DNA from: Faecalibacillus faecis
GTDB taxonomy: Bacteria; Bacillota_I; Bacilli_A; Erysipelotrichales; Coprobacillaceae
NCBI RefSeq assembly: GCF_003024675.1
Contig: NZ_PYLP01000008.1
Location: 1 to 64,000 of the forward strand
Direction of reading: 5' to 3'
DNA: 64,000 nucleotides
Under the pieces are notes generated by a model. The model was not told the DNA's origin. It did no database searches and was given only the letters and a program-made list of their open reading frames with translations. The position numbers were made by a program, and so were the translations under genes. Below are positions 16,589 to 24,764 of the stretch, one piece after another (positions within the stretch are counted from its first letter, which is position 1; each line of letters begins with the position of its first letter).

Positions 16589-17293
16589 ATGAAAAAACCG
16601 ATCATCGCTTTAACTCCTTTAGTTGACCAAGAACAAGAAAGTGTCTGGATGCTTCCTGGCTATTTAGAAGGAATAATAGAAGCGGGGGGAATACCCGTCA
16701 TGCTTCCTTTAATTAAAGAGATGGATGAAATCAAAGAAGTTGTCCAAAGATTTGATGGCTTTATTATTACTGGAGGGCATGATGTAGATCCAAAGTTATA
16801 TCATGAAGAAAAGAAAGATTACTGTGGTGCCTTGTGTAAAGAAAGAGATGAGATGGAAATGGTGTTGATTCCAGAAATCATTAAACAGGATAAACCAATG
16901 ATGGGAATATGCAGAGGGCATCAAATTATTAATGTATGTTTAGGAGGAAGTTTATATCAAGATTTAGATAAGGAATACAAACTTACAGAAGTTCATCGAC
17001 AACCGACCCCTTATGATCAACCAAGTCATGAAGTAATGATTTTAAAAGAAACGCCACTTTATCATTTTCTTGAAAGCGAAAGTATGTTTGTCAATAGTTG
17101 CCATCATCAAGCAATCAAAGAATTATCATCACAGTTATTACCAATGACGTATTCTTCTGAAAAATTAGTAGAAGCATTCTATATGCCAAATCATCATTAT
17201 ATTGTTGGTTATCAATGGCATCCCGAAATGATTTATAAAAAAAGTGTAGAAAACAAAAAAATATTTAAAGATTTTATCAAAGGATGTCAGTAA
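16589..17293 (+). CDS. Class I glutamine amidotransferase-like hydrolase (PuuD/peptidase C26 family)
   Basis: This 234-residue protein has the nucleophile elbow GICRGHQ (Cys108) and the catalytic His211/Glu213 in YQWHPEM. An N-terminal pattern (GGHDVDPKLY) is typical of gamma-glutamyl-GABA hydrolases. Family members cleave gamma-glutamyl amides such as gamma-glutamyl-GABA in polyamine breakdown, or other gamma-glutamyl compounds. No other putrescine-pathway gene is nearby, so the substrate is open. It is a single gene ahead of the tRNA cluster with its own ribosome site (GAAAGGATG). Confidence 0.88.
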   Translation: MKKPIIALTPLVDQEQESVWMLPGYLEGIIEAGGIPVMLPLIKEMDEIKEVVQRFDGFIITGGHDVDPKLYHEEKKDYCGALCKERDEMEMVLIPEIIKQDKPMMGICRGHQIINVCLGGSLYQDLDKEYKLTEVHRQPTPYDQPSHEVMILKETPLYHFLESESMFVNSCHHQAIKELSSQLLPMTYSSEKLVEAFYMPNHHYIVGYQWHPEMIYKKSVENKKIFKDFIKGCQ

Positions 17294-17308
17294 TTTTAAA
17301 AAATTATA

Positions 17309-17337
17309 TTGACTTTCGTTTTATGAAATAGTATACT
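17309..17337 (+). promoter_or_regulatory. Promoter of the tRNA cluster
   Basis: TTGACT at 17309-17314 and TATACT at 17332-17337 with ideal 17-bp spacing, 33 bases ahead of the first tRNA. Confidence 0.8.
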
Positions 17338-17370
17338 TAACTAGCTTTAAGTTAATAGAAAGCAAATGTT

Positions 17371-17445
17371 GGTTCCTTGGCCAAGTTGGTAAGGCAACAG
17401 ACTGCAACTCTGTCATCATCGGTTCGAGTCCGGTAGGAACCTCCA
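17371..17445 (+). tRNA. tRNA-Cys (GCA)
   Basis: Acceptor GGTTCCT/AGGAACC, anticodon GCA at 17404-17406 in a CTGCAAC loop. Discriminator is U as usual for tRNA-Cys. The CCA end is encoded. First of eight tRNA genes in a row. Confidence 0.97.
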
Positions 17446-17455
17446 TTTGAATAAT

Positions 17456-17532
17456 GCGCTAGTAGCTCAACTGGATAGAGTGCTTGACTACGGATCAAGA
17501 GGTTGTGGGTTCGATTCCTGCCTAGCGCGCCA
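17456..17532 (+). tRNA. tRNA-Arg (ACG)
   Basis: Acceptor GCGCTAG/CTAGCGC, anticodon ACG at 17490-17492, whose A34 would be deaminated to inosine by TadA to read CGU/CGC/CGA. CCA is encoded. Confidence 0.97.
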
Positions 17533-17537
17533 TTAAA

Positions 17538-17614
17538 CGGGAAGTAGCACAGCTTGGTAGTGCACCTGGTTTGGGACCAGGGGGTCGCAGGTTCAAATCC
17601 TGTCTTCCCGACCA
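17538..17614 (+). tRNA. tRNA-Pro (TGG)
   Basis: Acceptor CGGGAAG/CTTCCCG, anticodon TGG at 17572-17574 in loop TTTGGGA, CCA encoded. Confidence 0.97.
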
Positions 17615-17624
17615 TTTAAAAATT

Positions 17625-17700
17625 GGGGCCATAGCTCAGCTGGGAGAGCACCTGCCTTGCACGCAGGGGGTCAGCGGTTCGATCCCGCTTGGCTCCACCA
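17625..17700 (+). tRNA. tRNA-Ala (TGC)
   Basis: Acceptor GGGGCCA/TGGCTCC including the G3-U70 identity pair, anticodon TGC at 17658-17660, CCA encoded. Confidence 0.97.
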
Positions 17701-17714
17701 ATTTTATTTTATGC

Positions 17715-17807
17715 GGAGATTTACCCAAGTCTGGCTGAAGGGACTGGTCTTGAAAACCAGCAGAGGATTAACGTCCTGCGGGGGTTCGAATCCCTCAATC
17801 TCCGCCA
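17715..17807 (+). tRNA. tRNA-Ser (TGA)
   Basis: Class II tRNA with a long variable arm; acceptor GGAGATT/AATCTCC, anticodon TGA at 17751-17753, discriminator G, CCA encoded. Confidence 0.97.
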
Positions 17808-17821
17808 TTTTTATTGTTATT

Positions 17822-17898
17822 GGTCTGGTAGTTCAGTTGGTTAGAATGCCGCCCTGTCACGGCGGAGGTCGCGGGTTCGAGTCCCGTCCAGACCGCCA
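17822..17898 (+). tRNA. tRNA-Asp (GTC), first copy
   Basis: Acceptor GGTCTGG/CCAGACC, anticodon GTC at 17856-17858, discriminator G, CCA encoded. Differs from the second copy (17995-18071) by one D-loop base. Confidence 0.97.
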
Positions 17899-17903
17899 AT
17901 AAT

Positions 17904-17979
<76 letters not shown>

Positions 17980-17994
17980 TTTAATTAAATATTT

Positions 17995-18071
17995 GGTCTG
18001 GTAGTTCAGCTGGTTAGAATGCCGCCCTGTCACGGCGGAGGTCGCGGGTTCGAGTCCCGTCCAGACCGCCA
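17995..18071 (+). tRNA. tRNA-Asp (GTC), second copy
   Basis: Same as the first tRNA-Asp except for one T-to-C change in the D-loop; anticodon GTC at 18029-18031. Last gene of the cluster, 12 bases before a terminator. Confidence 0.97.
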
Positions 18072-18082
18072 ATAGTCGTGTT

Positions 18083-18106
18083 AAGAGTCGTTTTTCGACT
18101 CTTTTT
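18083..18106 (+). terminator. tRNA cluster terminator
   Basis: AAGAGTCG/CGACTCTT eight-pair stem with a T5 loop, followed by Ts. Confidence 0.88.
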
Positions 18107-18123
18107 ACATATTCGGAGGATTT

Positions 18124-19245
18124 ATGCAATCTTTATTATATATTTTTGAAATCAATATTATCTGTTTTATCGTTCTTTTATTTATTTTTAATTATTATAA
18201 CTATAAGACAATAAAACGTTCGACAAGAGAAAGAATTTTTAACCATATACTTTTATTATCAATAGGTCTTTGTTTCTTTGGCTTTTGCTTAGAATTTTTA
18301 AATGGAAAGATGTTTAATTTGAATCATCTTATTTTAGAAATAATGAATAGCCTTTATTATCTTTCGATGACAATGATTGGTTATAAGTGGCTTAATTATG
18401 TTTATATTTGTACTTTTAAAGAAGATTTACAGACTAAAGTAAAACGTCTTCTACAAATACCAATTCTTATTTTAATGTTTCTTATTCTAACAAATCATTT
18501 TAATCATTTTCTTTTTGTTATCGATTCAAATAATTTATATCACCGAGGAATGGGAATTTATATTCATTGGATCATTAGTTGGTTTTATATTGTTTTAGCG
18601 ACAATTATGAGTTTATATGTGATAATTCATACAAAAAGCAAATTTCAAAAAAAAGAGATCTTACCTTATTTCTATTTTGTGATTGCTCCTATTATCGGAA
18701 GTATCATTCAAATGTATTACCCTAGTTCAGCTTCTTTTCAAGTAGGAATCACAATTTCTTTATTAATGATTTTCTTTAATTATCAAAATAATATGATTCA
18801 AAAAGATCCATTAACAGGACTTAAAAATAGACAGGTCTTGGAACGCTAGTTTGATCGTTTAATTACGCCTCATTTAAGCCCTTTATCAATTATTATGATT
18901 GATGTTAATAAATTCAAAAGAATCAATGATGAATATGGACATCTTGTAGGAGATCAAGCCCTTCAAACAACAGCAACTGTCTTAAAGAATTATTTTATAC
19001 AAAACCATCCTTTCTCAGATCTTTATCGCTATGGTGGCGATGAATTTCTTATTATCCATCATAGTTTAGATGAACAGGAATTAAAAAAAATCAAGAAGGA
19101 ACTTACGCAAGAATTTCAAAAATTAGATATGCCCTATTCTTTGACGGTCAGTATTGGTTATAGTTGTGGGAATGTTTATTCAGAGGAAACAATAAAAAAA
19201 GTCTATCAAGAAGCAGATAAAAATATGTATAAGCAAAAGAATTGA
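18124..19245 (+). pseudogene. Membrane diguanylate cyclase (GGDEF) gene interrupted by an in-frame amber codon
   Basis: Read through one TAG at 18847-18849, the frame codes for 373 residues. There are six or seven membrane segments (about 1-220), then a GGDEF domain beginning QKDPLTGLKNRQVLER, continuing in the same frame after the stop (FDRLI; MIDVNKFKRINDEYGHLVGD) and including the active-site YGGDEF. All catalytic parts after the stop are intact and no frameshift is seen. Simple nonsense mutation of CAG (Gln) to TAG is likely. Without readthrough the 241-residue product has only the membrane part and the first edge of the GGDEF domain. The ribosome site GGAGGA is good. It lies just after the tRNA cluster. 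Confidence 0.88.
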
Positions 19246-19262
19246 TCTGTTCAATTCTTTTT
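19235..19262 (+). terminator. Terminator after the GGDEF gene
   Basis: AAAAGAATTGA/TCAATTCTTTT stem with a five-base loop; it overlaps the stop codon and is followed by Ts. Confidence 0.82.
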
Positions 19263-19327
19263 TATAATATAAATAATATTTATTGCATAAAAATAATATA
19301 TTTTATATAATGACTAAGGGTGATTCT

Positions 19328-20449
19328 ATGAAGTTTAAATACAAATCTACAAGAACATATTTAGTTGAAGAAAAGAAGTTTATTCAACTATTAGAAGAAA
19401 TGTCTTTAAAAGGGTGGCAGCTTGATGAAATTAAATATAATTTCTTAAAGTTTAAAAAAATAAACCCTCAAAAAAGAAAATATCAGATATTTTATAAACA
19501 GAATACACGCAAGTTAAAAGAAGCAGGGTATCATTTAATTTGTACATGTTATGATTTACAGGTTTGTTATGTAGATGATCTTTTTGTACAAAATACTTTC
19601 TCTAATGAATCAAGAATAAAAGTCTTAAAAGGTATTTATCCTTTTAAAAACTCAATTGCCTGGATGCTTATTGCCTGTATTTTACTTTTTGCTTATTTTC
19701 CTTTTTCAAAAGAAATACAAACACTGAATTATTATATTTTCTATTTAGGAAGATATCTTTTTAATGGGATGTTCTTTTTTGTAGGAGCTTTTTTGTTAGG
19801 TTACTCTCTTTATAATTTATATCTTGGAAAGTGTTTAGAAAATTATCATCCAACCATTGAAAAAGTTCTCTATGCTTTAAAGATGTTTTTGCTTGGTTTA
19901 GCGATAATTGTTGTAAGTCTTTATATTCTACAAATTGGAATTCTTGCAACCATTATTTTTGTGGCTTCATTGATTTTATCTTGGATCGTGACACATTTTT
20001 CTGGTCAAAATTTTAAAAGTAGAGTGATTCGCTACATGTGTATTATTATTTCTATGGCTCTTGCTTGCATTGATACTTCAGCGCCTATTTATGAAAATGT
20101 TCAATGTTATCAAGATTCTAAAGGATATGTTACGGAAGATGGTGGAGCTTTTTATAAAGGACTCAACGTAGAAAATAAACGAGGGATTATTGAAGCGGTT
20201 TATGAAAGTACAAGTTCATGGCATGCACAACATCTTTATCAATACCAAGTAGAAAGGGTTTATAAGAAACACTTTAAAGAAGTAAAACCATATCAAGAGG
20301 CTAAGATGAAATTTACGAGGATTTCACAGGGTTTACAATATAAAAATGAATATCTTCTTTTAATCAATAAAAGAGTGATCTATATTCAAGATATTCATAC
20401 ATATGATTTAGAAACGATCATCAATCATTATAAAAGATTAAGGATTTGA
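19328..20449 (+). CDS. DUF2812-domain membrane protein
   Basis: This 373-residue protein begins with the pattern YKSTRTYLVEEKKFIQLLEEMSLKGWQLDEI, typical of DUF2812 proteins, which usually lie beside PadR-type regulators in Bacillota. No PadR gene is present here. Five or six membrane segments lie between about 115 and 270, and a soluble tail follows. ATG 19328 is chosen because AAGGGTGAT sits immediately upstream; the upstream ATGs at 19283 and 19310 lack one. The function of DUF2812 proteins is unknown. The next genes encode a FtsX-type ABC transporter but have their own promoter. Confidence 0.75.
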   Translation: MKFKYKSTRTYLVEEKKFIQLLEEMSLKGWQLDEIKYNFLKFKKINPQKRKYQIFYKQNTRKLKEAGYHLICTCYDLQVCYVDDLFVQNTFSNESRIKVLKGIYPFKNSIAWMLIACILLFAYFPFSKEIQTLNYYIFYLGRYLFNGMFFFVGAFLLGYSLYNLYLGKCLENYHPTIEKVLYALKMFLLGLAIIVVSLYILQIGILATIIFVASLILSWIVTHFSGQNFKSRVIRYMCIIISMALACIDTSAPIYENVQCYQDSKGYVTEDGGAFYKGLNVENKRGIIEAVYESTSSWHAQHLYQYQVERVYKKHFKEVKPYQEAKMKFTRISQGLQYKNEYLLLINKRVIYIQDIHTYDLETIINHYKRLRI

Positions 20450-20467
20450 GGAAACTCAAATCTTTTA
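20443..20467 (+). terminator. Terminator after the DUF2812 gene
   Basis: GATTTGAG/CTCAAATC eight-pair stem with a GAAA loop, followed by a T-rich run; it overlaps the stop codon. Confidence 0.85.
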
Positions 20468-20495
20468 TTTTTATATTAAAATAATAAAAATAATA

Positions 20496-20524
20496 TTGAT
20501 ATATAAATGATATAATAATATAAT
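20496..20524 (+). promoter_or_regulatory. Promoter of the ABC-transporter operon
   Basis: TTGATA at 20496-20501 and TATAAT at 20519-20524 with 17-bp spacing. The surroundings are AT-rich with several overlapping TATAAT-like words, so the exact -10 could differ. Confidence 0.6.
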
Positions 20525-20550
20525 AAAAGTAAAGAAAGGGGAGAAAAAAG

Positions 20551-21837
20551 ATGTTTGATTACTTGAAGAAAATCATTAAGAGTCAATGGAAGATGTATAG
20601 TTTTCTGATTTTGATTCTTTTATGTTTATCATCTTTTGAATTTGTTTTGTTATGTATTTATAGTTGTTTTGAAATAAATCAAGGCATAGATACGATTTTA
20701 TTAAGATTTATTCCAACTTTAGGGGTTTTTGTTTCAATGTTTCTTACATTATTAATGAATAATTATTTTTTAGAAAGTAAAAAAGAAGAATTTTCAATCA
20801 TTCTTTTGTCAGGATGTCGTAATCGAGAAATCATTTTTTATATCATTGTTCAATTTGGTGTTCTTTTTCTCATTGGTGATTTTTTAGGAGGTGTCCTAGG
20901 GATTGGTTTGATGAAAATTATTAATTTATACTCTAAATATTATTTTTATTATATATATGATAGGGTGTTCTGTTTATATATTGCTTTCTTTATTTGTAAG
21001 ATTATTTATATTTATATGATCAACTTTAGTCAGTTTATTCAAATTAAGATGTCTATTTCAGACTATCTAACACATCACCAACAAAAAACATCAAAAGTAT
21101 CTTTTAAAATCAAAAAACAAAAACCAATAAAGGAAATTCTTATTACGATACTTGCTGTTTTGATGATTGTTTTTTCTTTACAAGGTTTGTTTCAAATAGA
21201 AAATTCAACACTTCTTCCTATTTATTTTATATTTTTCTTGATGGGAGAGTTGATTTTAATCAATACGACAATTCCTTTTATGTATGATTTACTTCATGAT
21301 TCTTATTTACTTAAAAATCCAAAAGGTTTAACAGTTTTAAGTTACGTCATGAATTTATCAAAAGTTTTAGGATCTATTGTTTATGTTTTATCAGTTGTGG
21401 TTCCTGTTTGTTTGGTTGTTTATTTTTTAAAGATTGATAGTTTAGCTTATGTAAGTGTGTCTAATATTTCTTATATCATGATGCTTTTAATAATGTTTAT
21501 TTGTTTTATTTTAAGATTTCAAGTATATCTTCCACAAATACATCAAGAAATCGTGGTTAAAAAGGCATTGGGATTTCGTTTAAAGGAGATTCAAAGTATT
21601 TATCGGGATGTAGCAGTGGTTTTTGTTTTATTAATTGATATTTTTCCTTTTATTCTTTATGGAACAATGCTTTATTTAGCGTATCTACAAAATCAAATTA
21701 CCTATAATAATATGCTTTTATTAAGTTTATCTTATTTGATTTTATTTCTTATTTATGGATGTTATATCAATTATCAATATCAAAAAACAATCAAGGAGGT
21801 CTATTTCAATGTCAAATATATTAATCGAAGCGAATAA
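20551..21837 (+). CDS. FtsX-like ABC transporter permease
   Basis: This 428-residue membrane protein has about eight membrane segments. The pattern (SKKEEFSIILLSGCRNREIIFYII near residues 76-98; VVKKALGFRLKEIQSIYRD near 332-350) is that of FtsX/BceB/MacB-type permeases, in which a conserved 'lxlGas' loop precedes the membrane core. Such permeases act in antimicrobial-peptide sensing or resistance, lipoprotein release or toxin export. The ATP-binding gene overlaps its 3' end by 29 bases, so the two are one unit. The sequence is divergent and no substrate can be assigned. Confidence 0.78.
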   Translation: MFDYLKKIIKSQWKMYSFLILILLCLSSFEFVLLCIYSCFEINQGIDTILLRFIPTLGVFVSMFLTLLMNNYFLESKKEEFSIILLSGCRNREIIFYIIVQFGVLFLIGDFLGGVLGIGLMKIINLYSKYYFYYIYDRVFCLYIAFFICKIIYIYMINFSQFIQIKMSISDYLTHHQQKTSKVSFKIKKQKPIKEILITILAVLMIVFSLQGLFQIENSTLLPIYFIFFLMGELILINTTIPFMYDLLHDSYLLKNPKGLTVLSYVMNLSKVLGSIVYVLSVVVPVCLVVYFLKIDSLAYVSVSNISYIMMLLIMFICFILRFQVYLPQIHQEIVVKKALGFRLKEIQSIYRDVAVVFVLLIDIFPFILYGTMLYLAYLQNQITYNNMLLLSLSYLILFLIYGCYINYQYQKTIKEVYFNVKYINRSE

Positions 21838-22600
21838 TATTTCGAAAATTTATGATCAAGATATGTATTTAAAAAGAGGAATTAATTTTTATGCCTTGCA
21901 TCATGTTGATTTTATTGTGGAAAGAGGAGATTTTATTACTGTTATGGGGCCAAGTGGTTCTGGTAAAAGTACATTAATGAATTGTATATCAACGCTTGAT
22001 AAAGTTTCTTCAGGTAAATTAGAAATCTTACAAAAACCTGTTCTTGCGATGAAAGAAGATGAACTGAGTGATTTTAGAAGAAATTATTTAGGATTTATTT
22101 TTCAAAATCACCATTTAATTTCTTCACTTACTATTTTTGATAATATCGCGACACCACTTATTTTAAACAAAAATAATCCAAAAGATACCAAGGTAAGGGT
22201 TGAAGAAGTTTCAAGAAAACTTAATATAGAAAAAATTCTTTATAAAAAACCTGATGAATGTTCAGGTGGAGAAAAACAAAGAGCTGCCATCGCTCGTGCC
22301 ATCATTACCCATCCCCTTATTCTTATTTGTGATGAACCAACGGGAAACTTGGATAGTGAAAACTCTTATGAAGTACTTACTTATCTTTCAAAACTCAATG
22401 AGGAAGGAACGGCTATTATTTTAGTAACACATGATAGCATGATTGCAAGCTATGCTAAAAAGTTTATGTATTTACGTGATGGAACGATTCATATGGTGAT
22501 TTCTAGAAATGATGCGAGTCAAGAAGAATTTTTCCAAGCAATCGTAGAAGTCACAACACAAGATAGTTTAAGAAAACGTTTTATGCAAGGAGGCGTTTAA
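21809..22600 (+). CDS. ABC transporter ATP-binding protein (MacB/LolD/BceA type)
   Basis: The 263-residue ATPase has Walker A GPSGSGKST (about residue 47), a Q-loop, signature CSGGEKQRAAIARA (Cys in place of the usual Leu) and Walker B LILICDEPTGNLD. The GNLD ending and downstream His (VTHD) place it in the MacB/FtsE/BceA branch that pairs with FtsX-type permeases. ATG 21809 has an AAGGAGGT ribosome site and overlaps the permease gene; the longer frame from 21755 is not supported. A small broken membrane gene and two unknown genes follow closely. Confidence 0.93.
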   Translation: MSNILIEANNISKIYDQDMYLKRGINFYALHHVDFIVERGDFITVMGPSGSGKSTLMNCISTLDKVSSGKLEILQKPVLAMKEDELSDFRRNYLGFIFQNHHLISSLTIFDNIATPLILNKNNPKDTKVRVEEVSRKLNIEKILYKKPDECSGGEKQRAAIARAIITHPLILICDEPTGNLDSENSYEVLTYLSKLNEEGTAIILVTHDSMIASYAKKFMYLRDGTIHMVISRNDASQEEFFQAIVEVTTQDSLRKRFMQGGV

Positions 22601-22601
22601 G

Positions 22602-22835
22602 ATGGAAAAGATGCTGGTTATTTCATTGACGATTATTTATATCATTGCATCGGCATACTTTTTTAAAAATAAGATAAGAAATAATATTTTTGATTTTGCA
22701 GGCGTATTGTTGATGAGTTTTTGTTAGTCGATTAATCATTATAGTTATAACGCATTTTGTGCGATTATTGTGGGACTAGATTTATTACTTTTATTAGTTG
22801 TCACTAGAAAAAAGGGAGGAAAAGAAAATGAGTGA
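22602..22835 (+). pseudogene. Small two-segment membrane protein gene broken by an amber codon
   Basis: ATG 22602 has an excellent AAGGAGGC ribosome site and follows the ABC ATPase stop by one base. The frame codes for 77 residues with two membrane segments (about 5-21 and 56-70) if a TAG at 22725-22727 (codon 42) is read through. The frame after the stop remains hydrophobic and membrane-like, ends in a Lys-rich tail, and its TGA at 22833 overlaps the next gene's start by eight bases. This is the normal coupling seen throughout the window, so the two parts were probably one gene. The function is unknown. Confidence 0.65.
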
Positions 22836-23346
22836 AATGAATATTGTGAATTTAGGAAATAAAAAAGAAAGTAAAATGTATGATAAAAGATTAATTGTTT
22901 ATGGTGTTGTGGAAAATATGGAAGCTGATCCAACAGCCTTAAAGAAATTGAAACCACTTTATATGTATCAAGATCATTTAGAATTTATCAATCCTTATCA
23001 TGATCAAATAATTATTGATGCTAGAGATATTGATAAAGTTGTCTTAAAAATGTGTGGACGTATGAAAATTTTTGGTTTCTTTTCTGAAAATAATTTCTAT
23101 TTAGATTTAGATGTTCATGTCAAAGAAAATATTTATAAATTTGAAGTCCAAAATATGCAAACCGCAAATAATATTATTGATTACTTAAAACATGCCCCTT
23201 TTACAGTAGAAGATTATATGGATGTTTATGCTATCTTTGAAAAACATCCTGATTGTTTGGCAAGAACACGTTATCTTCAAGCGAACTTTAAAAAGATAGC
23301 CAAGAAATATGGACTTGATTTTCCTCGTCAAGGAGGAACTTATTGA
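22828..23346 (+). CDS. Hypothetical protein with PH-like beta-rich core
   Basis: The product is 172 residues from ATG 22828 (AAGGGAGGA upstream). It is soluble, with no signal peptide. The middle (LKPLYMYQDHLEFIN ... QIIIDARDIDKVVL ... NNFYLDLDVHVKENIYKFEVQN) has the alternating strands of a PH/GRAM-like fold, but I do not recognise a named family. The C-terminus is helical. It is translated from the same unit as the ABC transporter and coupled to the next gene (TGATG at 23344-23348). It may be an accessory to the transporter; that is inference from position only. Confidence 0.68.
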   Translation: MSEMNIVNLGNKKESKMYDKRLIVYGVVENMEADPTALKKLKPLYMYQDHLEFINPYHDQIIIDARDIDKVVLKMCGRMKIFGFFSENNFYLDLDVHVKENIYKFEVQNMQTANNIIDYLKHAPFTVEDYMDVYAIFEKHPDCLARTRYLQANFKKIAKKYGLDFPRQGGTY

Positions 23347-23729
23347 TGAAAAAGTTAAGAGTTGATCAAAAGATTATTGTTATTGCTTATGCATTAGATT
23401 TATTGATGCCGTTTTTAATAAGTTATGGAACTTATAAACCAGCCTATGAAATGACAAAGTTGATGTATCTCGCTAGTCAGCTTGGGATTATTTGTTATGG
23501 AAGCTTTATGATTTTACCAATTCCTTATGCGATTGCATTAGTCTTTTTAAAAGAAGCTGATTTAAAAGGAAATAGTCTTGCGTGGCTTACTTTAGGAATC
23601 ATCAATCTTGCAATCTTTCATCGTTTTAATGTTCAAAGTATCATTGAAATGCCAACGATCTTTATCTGTATTGTTTTATGTTTATTGATTCAAGTATTTA
23701 TTTATTATAAGAATAAGAAGTTTGCTTAA
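23346..23729 (+). CDS. Small four-segment membrane protein, unknown
   Basis: The product is 127 residues from ATG 23346, which overlaps the upstream stop; AAGGAGGAAC precedes it. Four hydrophobic segments (about 10-26, 37-65, 75-92, 100-120) fill most of the chain, with a short Lys-rich tail. I see no family motif. It is the last gene of the ABC-transporter unit, ending before a terminator at 23755. Confidence 0.7.
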   Translation: MKKLRVDQKIIVIAYALDLLMPFLISYGTYKPAYEMTKLMYLASQLGIICYGSFMILPIPYAIALVFLKEADLKGNSLAWLTLGIINLAIFHRFNVQSIIEMPTIFICIVLCLLIQVFIYYKNKKFA

Positions 23730-23754
23730 AATGACAAAATAAATGGAATAGAAG

Positions 23755-23785
23755 AAGGATAATAGAAGCATATTATCCTTTTTTT
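23755..23785 (+). terminator. Terminator of the ABC-transporter unit
   Basis: AAGGATAAT/ATTATCCTT nine-pair stem with an eight-base loop and a T run. Confidence 0.87.
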
Positions 23786-23815
23786 ATTATTAAATTTAAA
23801 TAAGAGGTGAATGTT

Positions 23816-24727
23816 ATGATACAAGCAATCCTGGTTTTAGCTTTAGGTTTTTATGTGCTCGTCAAAGGAGCAGATTGGTTTGTCGAGGGAGCATCTTCAC
23901 TAGCCTGTTACTTTCATATTCCACAACTGGTCATTGGTTTAACAATTTGTGCGATGGGAACCAGTCTTCCTGAAGCTTCAGTCTCTTTAGTAGCAGCAAT
24001 CCATGATAATGCTCAAATTACGATAGGAAATGTCGTTGGAAGTAATATTTTAAATATTTTAATTATTTTAGGAATTAGTTCTTTAATCACTCGATTGAAG
24101 ATCCAAAAATCTACTTTTTTGATAGAAATACCCTTTATGCTTTTTTCAACATTAGCTTTACTTATTATGTCTAAAGATGAAGTCATTACTTTTAATGAGG
24201 GAATGATTTTGGGTGCTTTCTTTTTGGGATATTTATTTTATCTTTATTTTCTTTCAAGAAAAAATGAAGAACAAGAGGAAAGTAAACATTCTCTTCTTGT
24301 TTGTTTTACTTTAATTTTATTGGGAATCTTTTTTGTTATTATTGGAAGCCATCTTGTAGTAAATAGTGCCACAAGTTTATCAACAATGATAGGCTTATCC
24401 AAACGGTTTATTGGTTTGACAGTCGTTGCTTTTGGAACCTCACTTCCTGAATTGGTTACATCGGTTGTAGCTGCTAAAAAAGGTAAAGCTGATATTGCGA
24501 TTGGTAATATTGTAGGAAGTAATATTTTTAATATTTTATTTGTTGTGGGAAGTGTTTCACTTATTTGTCCAATTCCTTTTGAAAGTCATTTTTTCGTTGA
24601 TGTTTTAGTTGCTTTAGGTTCTGGTTTGTTTTTATGGATATCAACCATTAAGAATCAAGAACTAAGAAGAATTCATGGGTTCTTGATGCTTGTTTTTTAT
24701 GGATTGTATTTTTTGTATTTGTGTTAA
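23816..24727 (+). CDS. Calcium/sodium antiporter, CaCA family (YrbG-like)
   Basis: This 303-residue protein has ten or so membrane segments and the two alpha repeats of the CaCA superfamily: MGTSLPEASVS with GNVVGSNILN in the first half, and FGTSLPELVTS with GNIVGSNIFN in the second. The paired acidic residues in GTSLPE bind the cation. It probably exchanges calcium (or potassium) for sodium or protons. ATG 23816 is chosen because AGAGGTGA lies just upstream; the in-frame GTG at 23807 lies inside that site. Confidence 0.93.
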   Translation: MIQAILVLALGFYVLVKGADWFVEGASSLACYFHIPQLVIGLTICAMGTSLPEASVSLVAAIHDNAQITIGNVVGSNILNILIILGISSLITRLKIQKSTFLIEIPFMLFSTLALLIMSKDEVITFNEGMILGAFFLGYLFYLYFLSRKNEEQEESKHSLLVCFTLILLGIFFVIIGSHLVVNSATSLSTMIGLSKRFIGLTVVAFGTSLPELVTSVVAAKKGKADIAIGNIVGSNIFNILFVVGSVSLICPIPFESHFFVDVLVALGSGLFLWISTIKNQELRRIHGFLMLVFYGLYFLYLC

Positions 24728-24764
24728 AAAAGAATTAAAAACATACAATGATACTGGTGATGCT

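Noticed and set aside
17371-17445. The T before CCA in tRNA-Cys looked like an unusual discriminator
   Set aside because: U73 is the normal identity base of tRNA-Cys.
18124-22835. Reassigned genetic code in which TAG is a sense codon
   Set aside because: Many complete genes in the window end in TAG right before a neighbour or terminator (for example the RumA-like gene, ktrB, ktrA, nth, polA, dnaB), so TAG is a normal stop.
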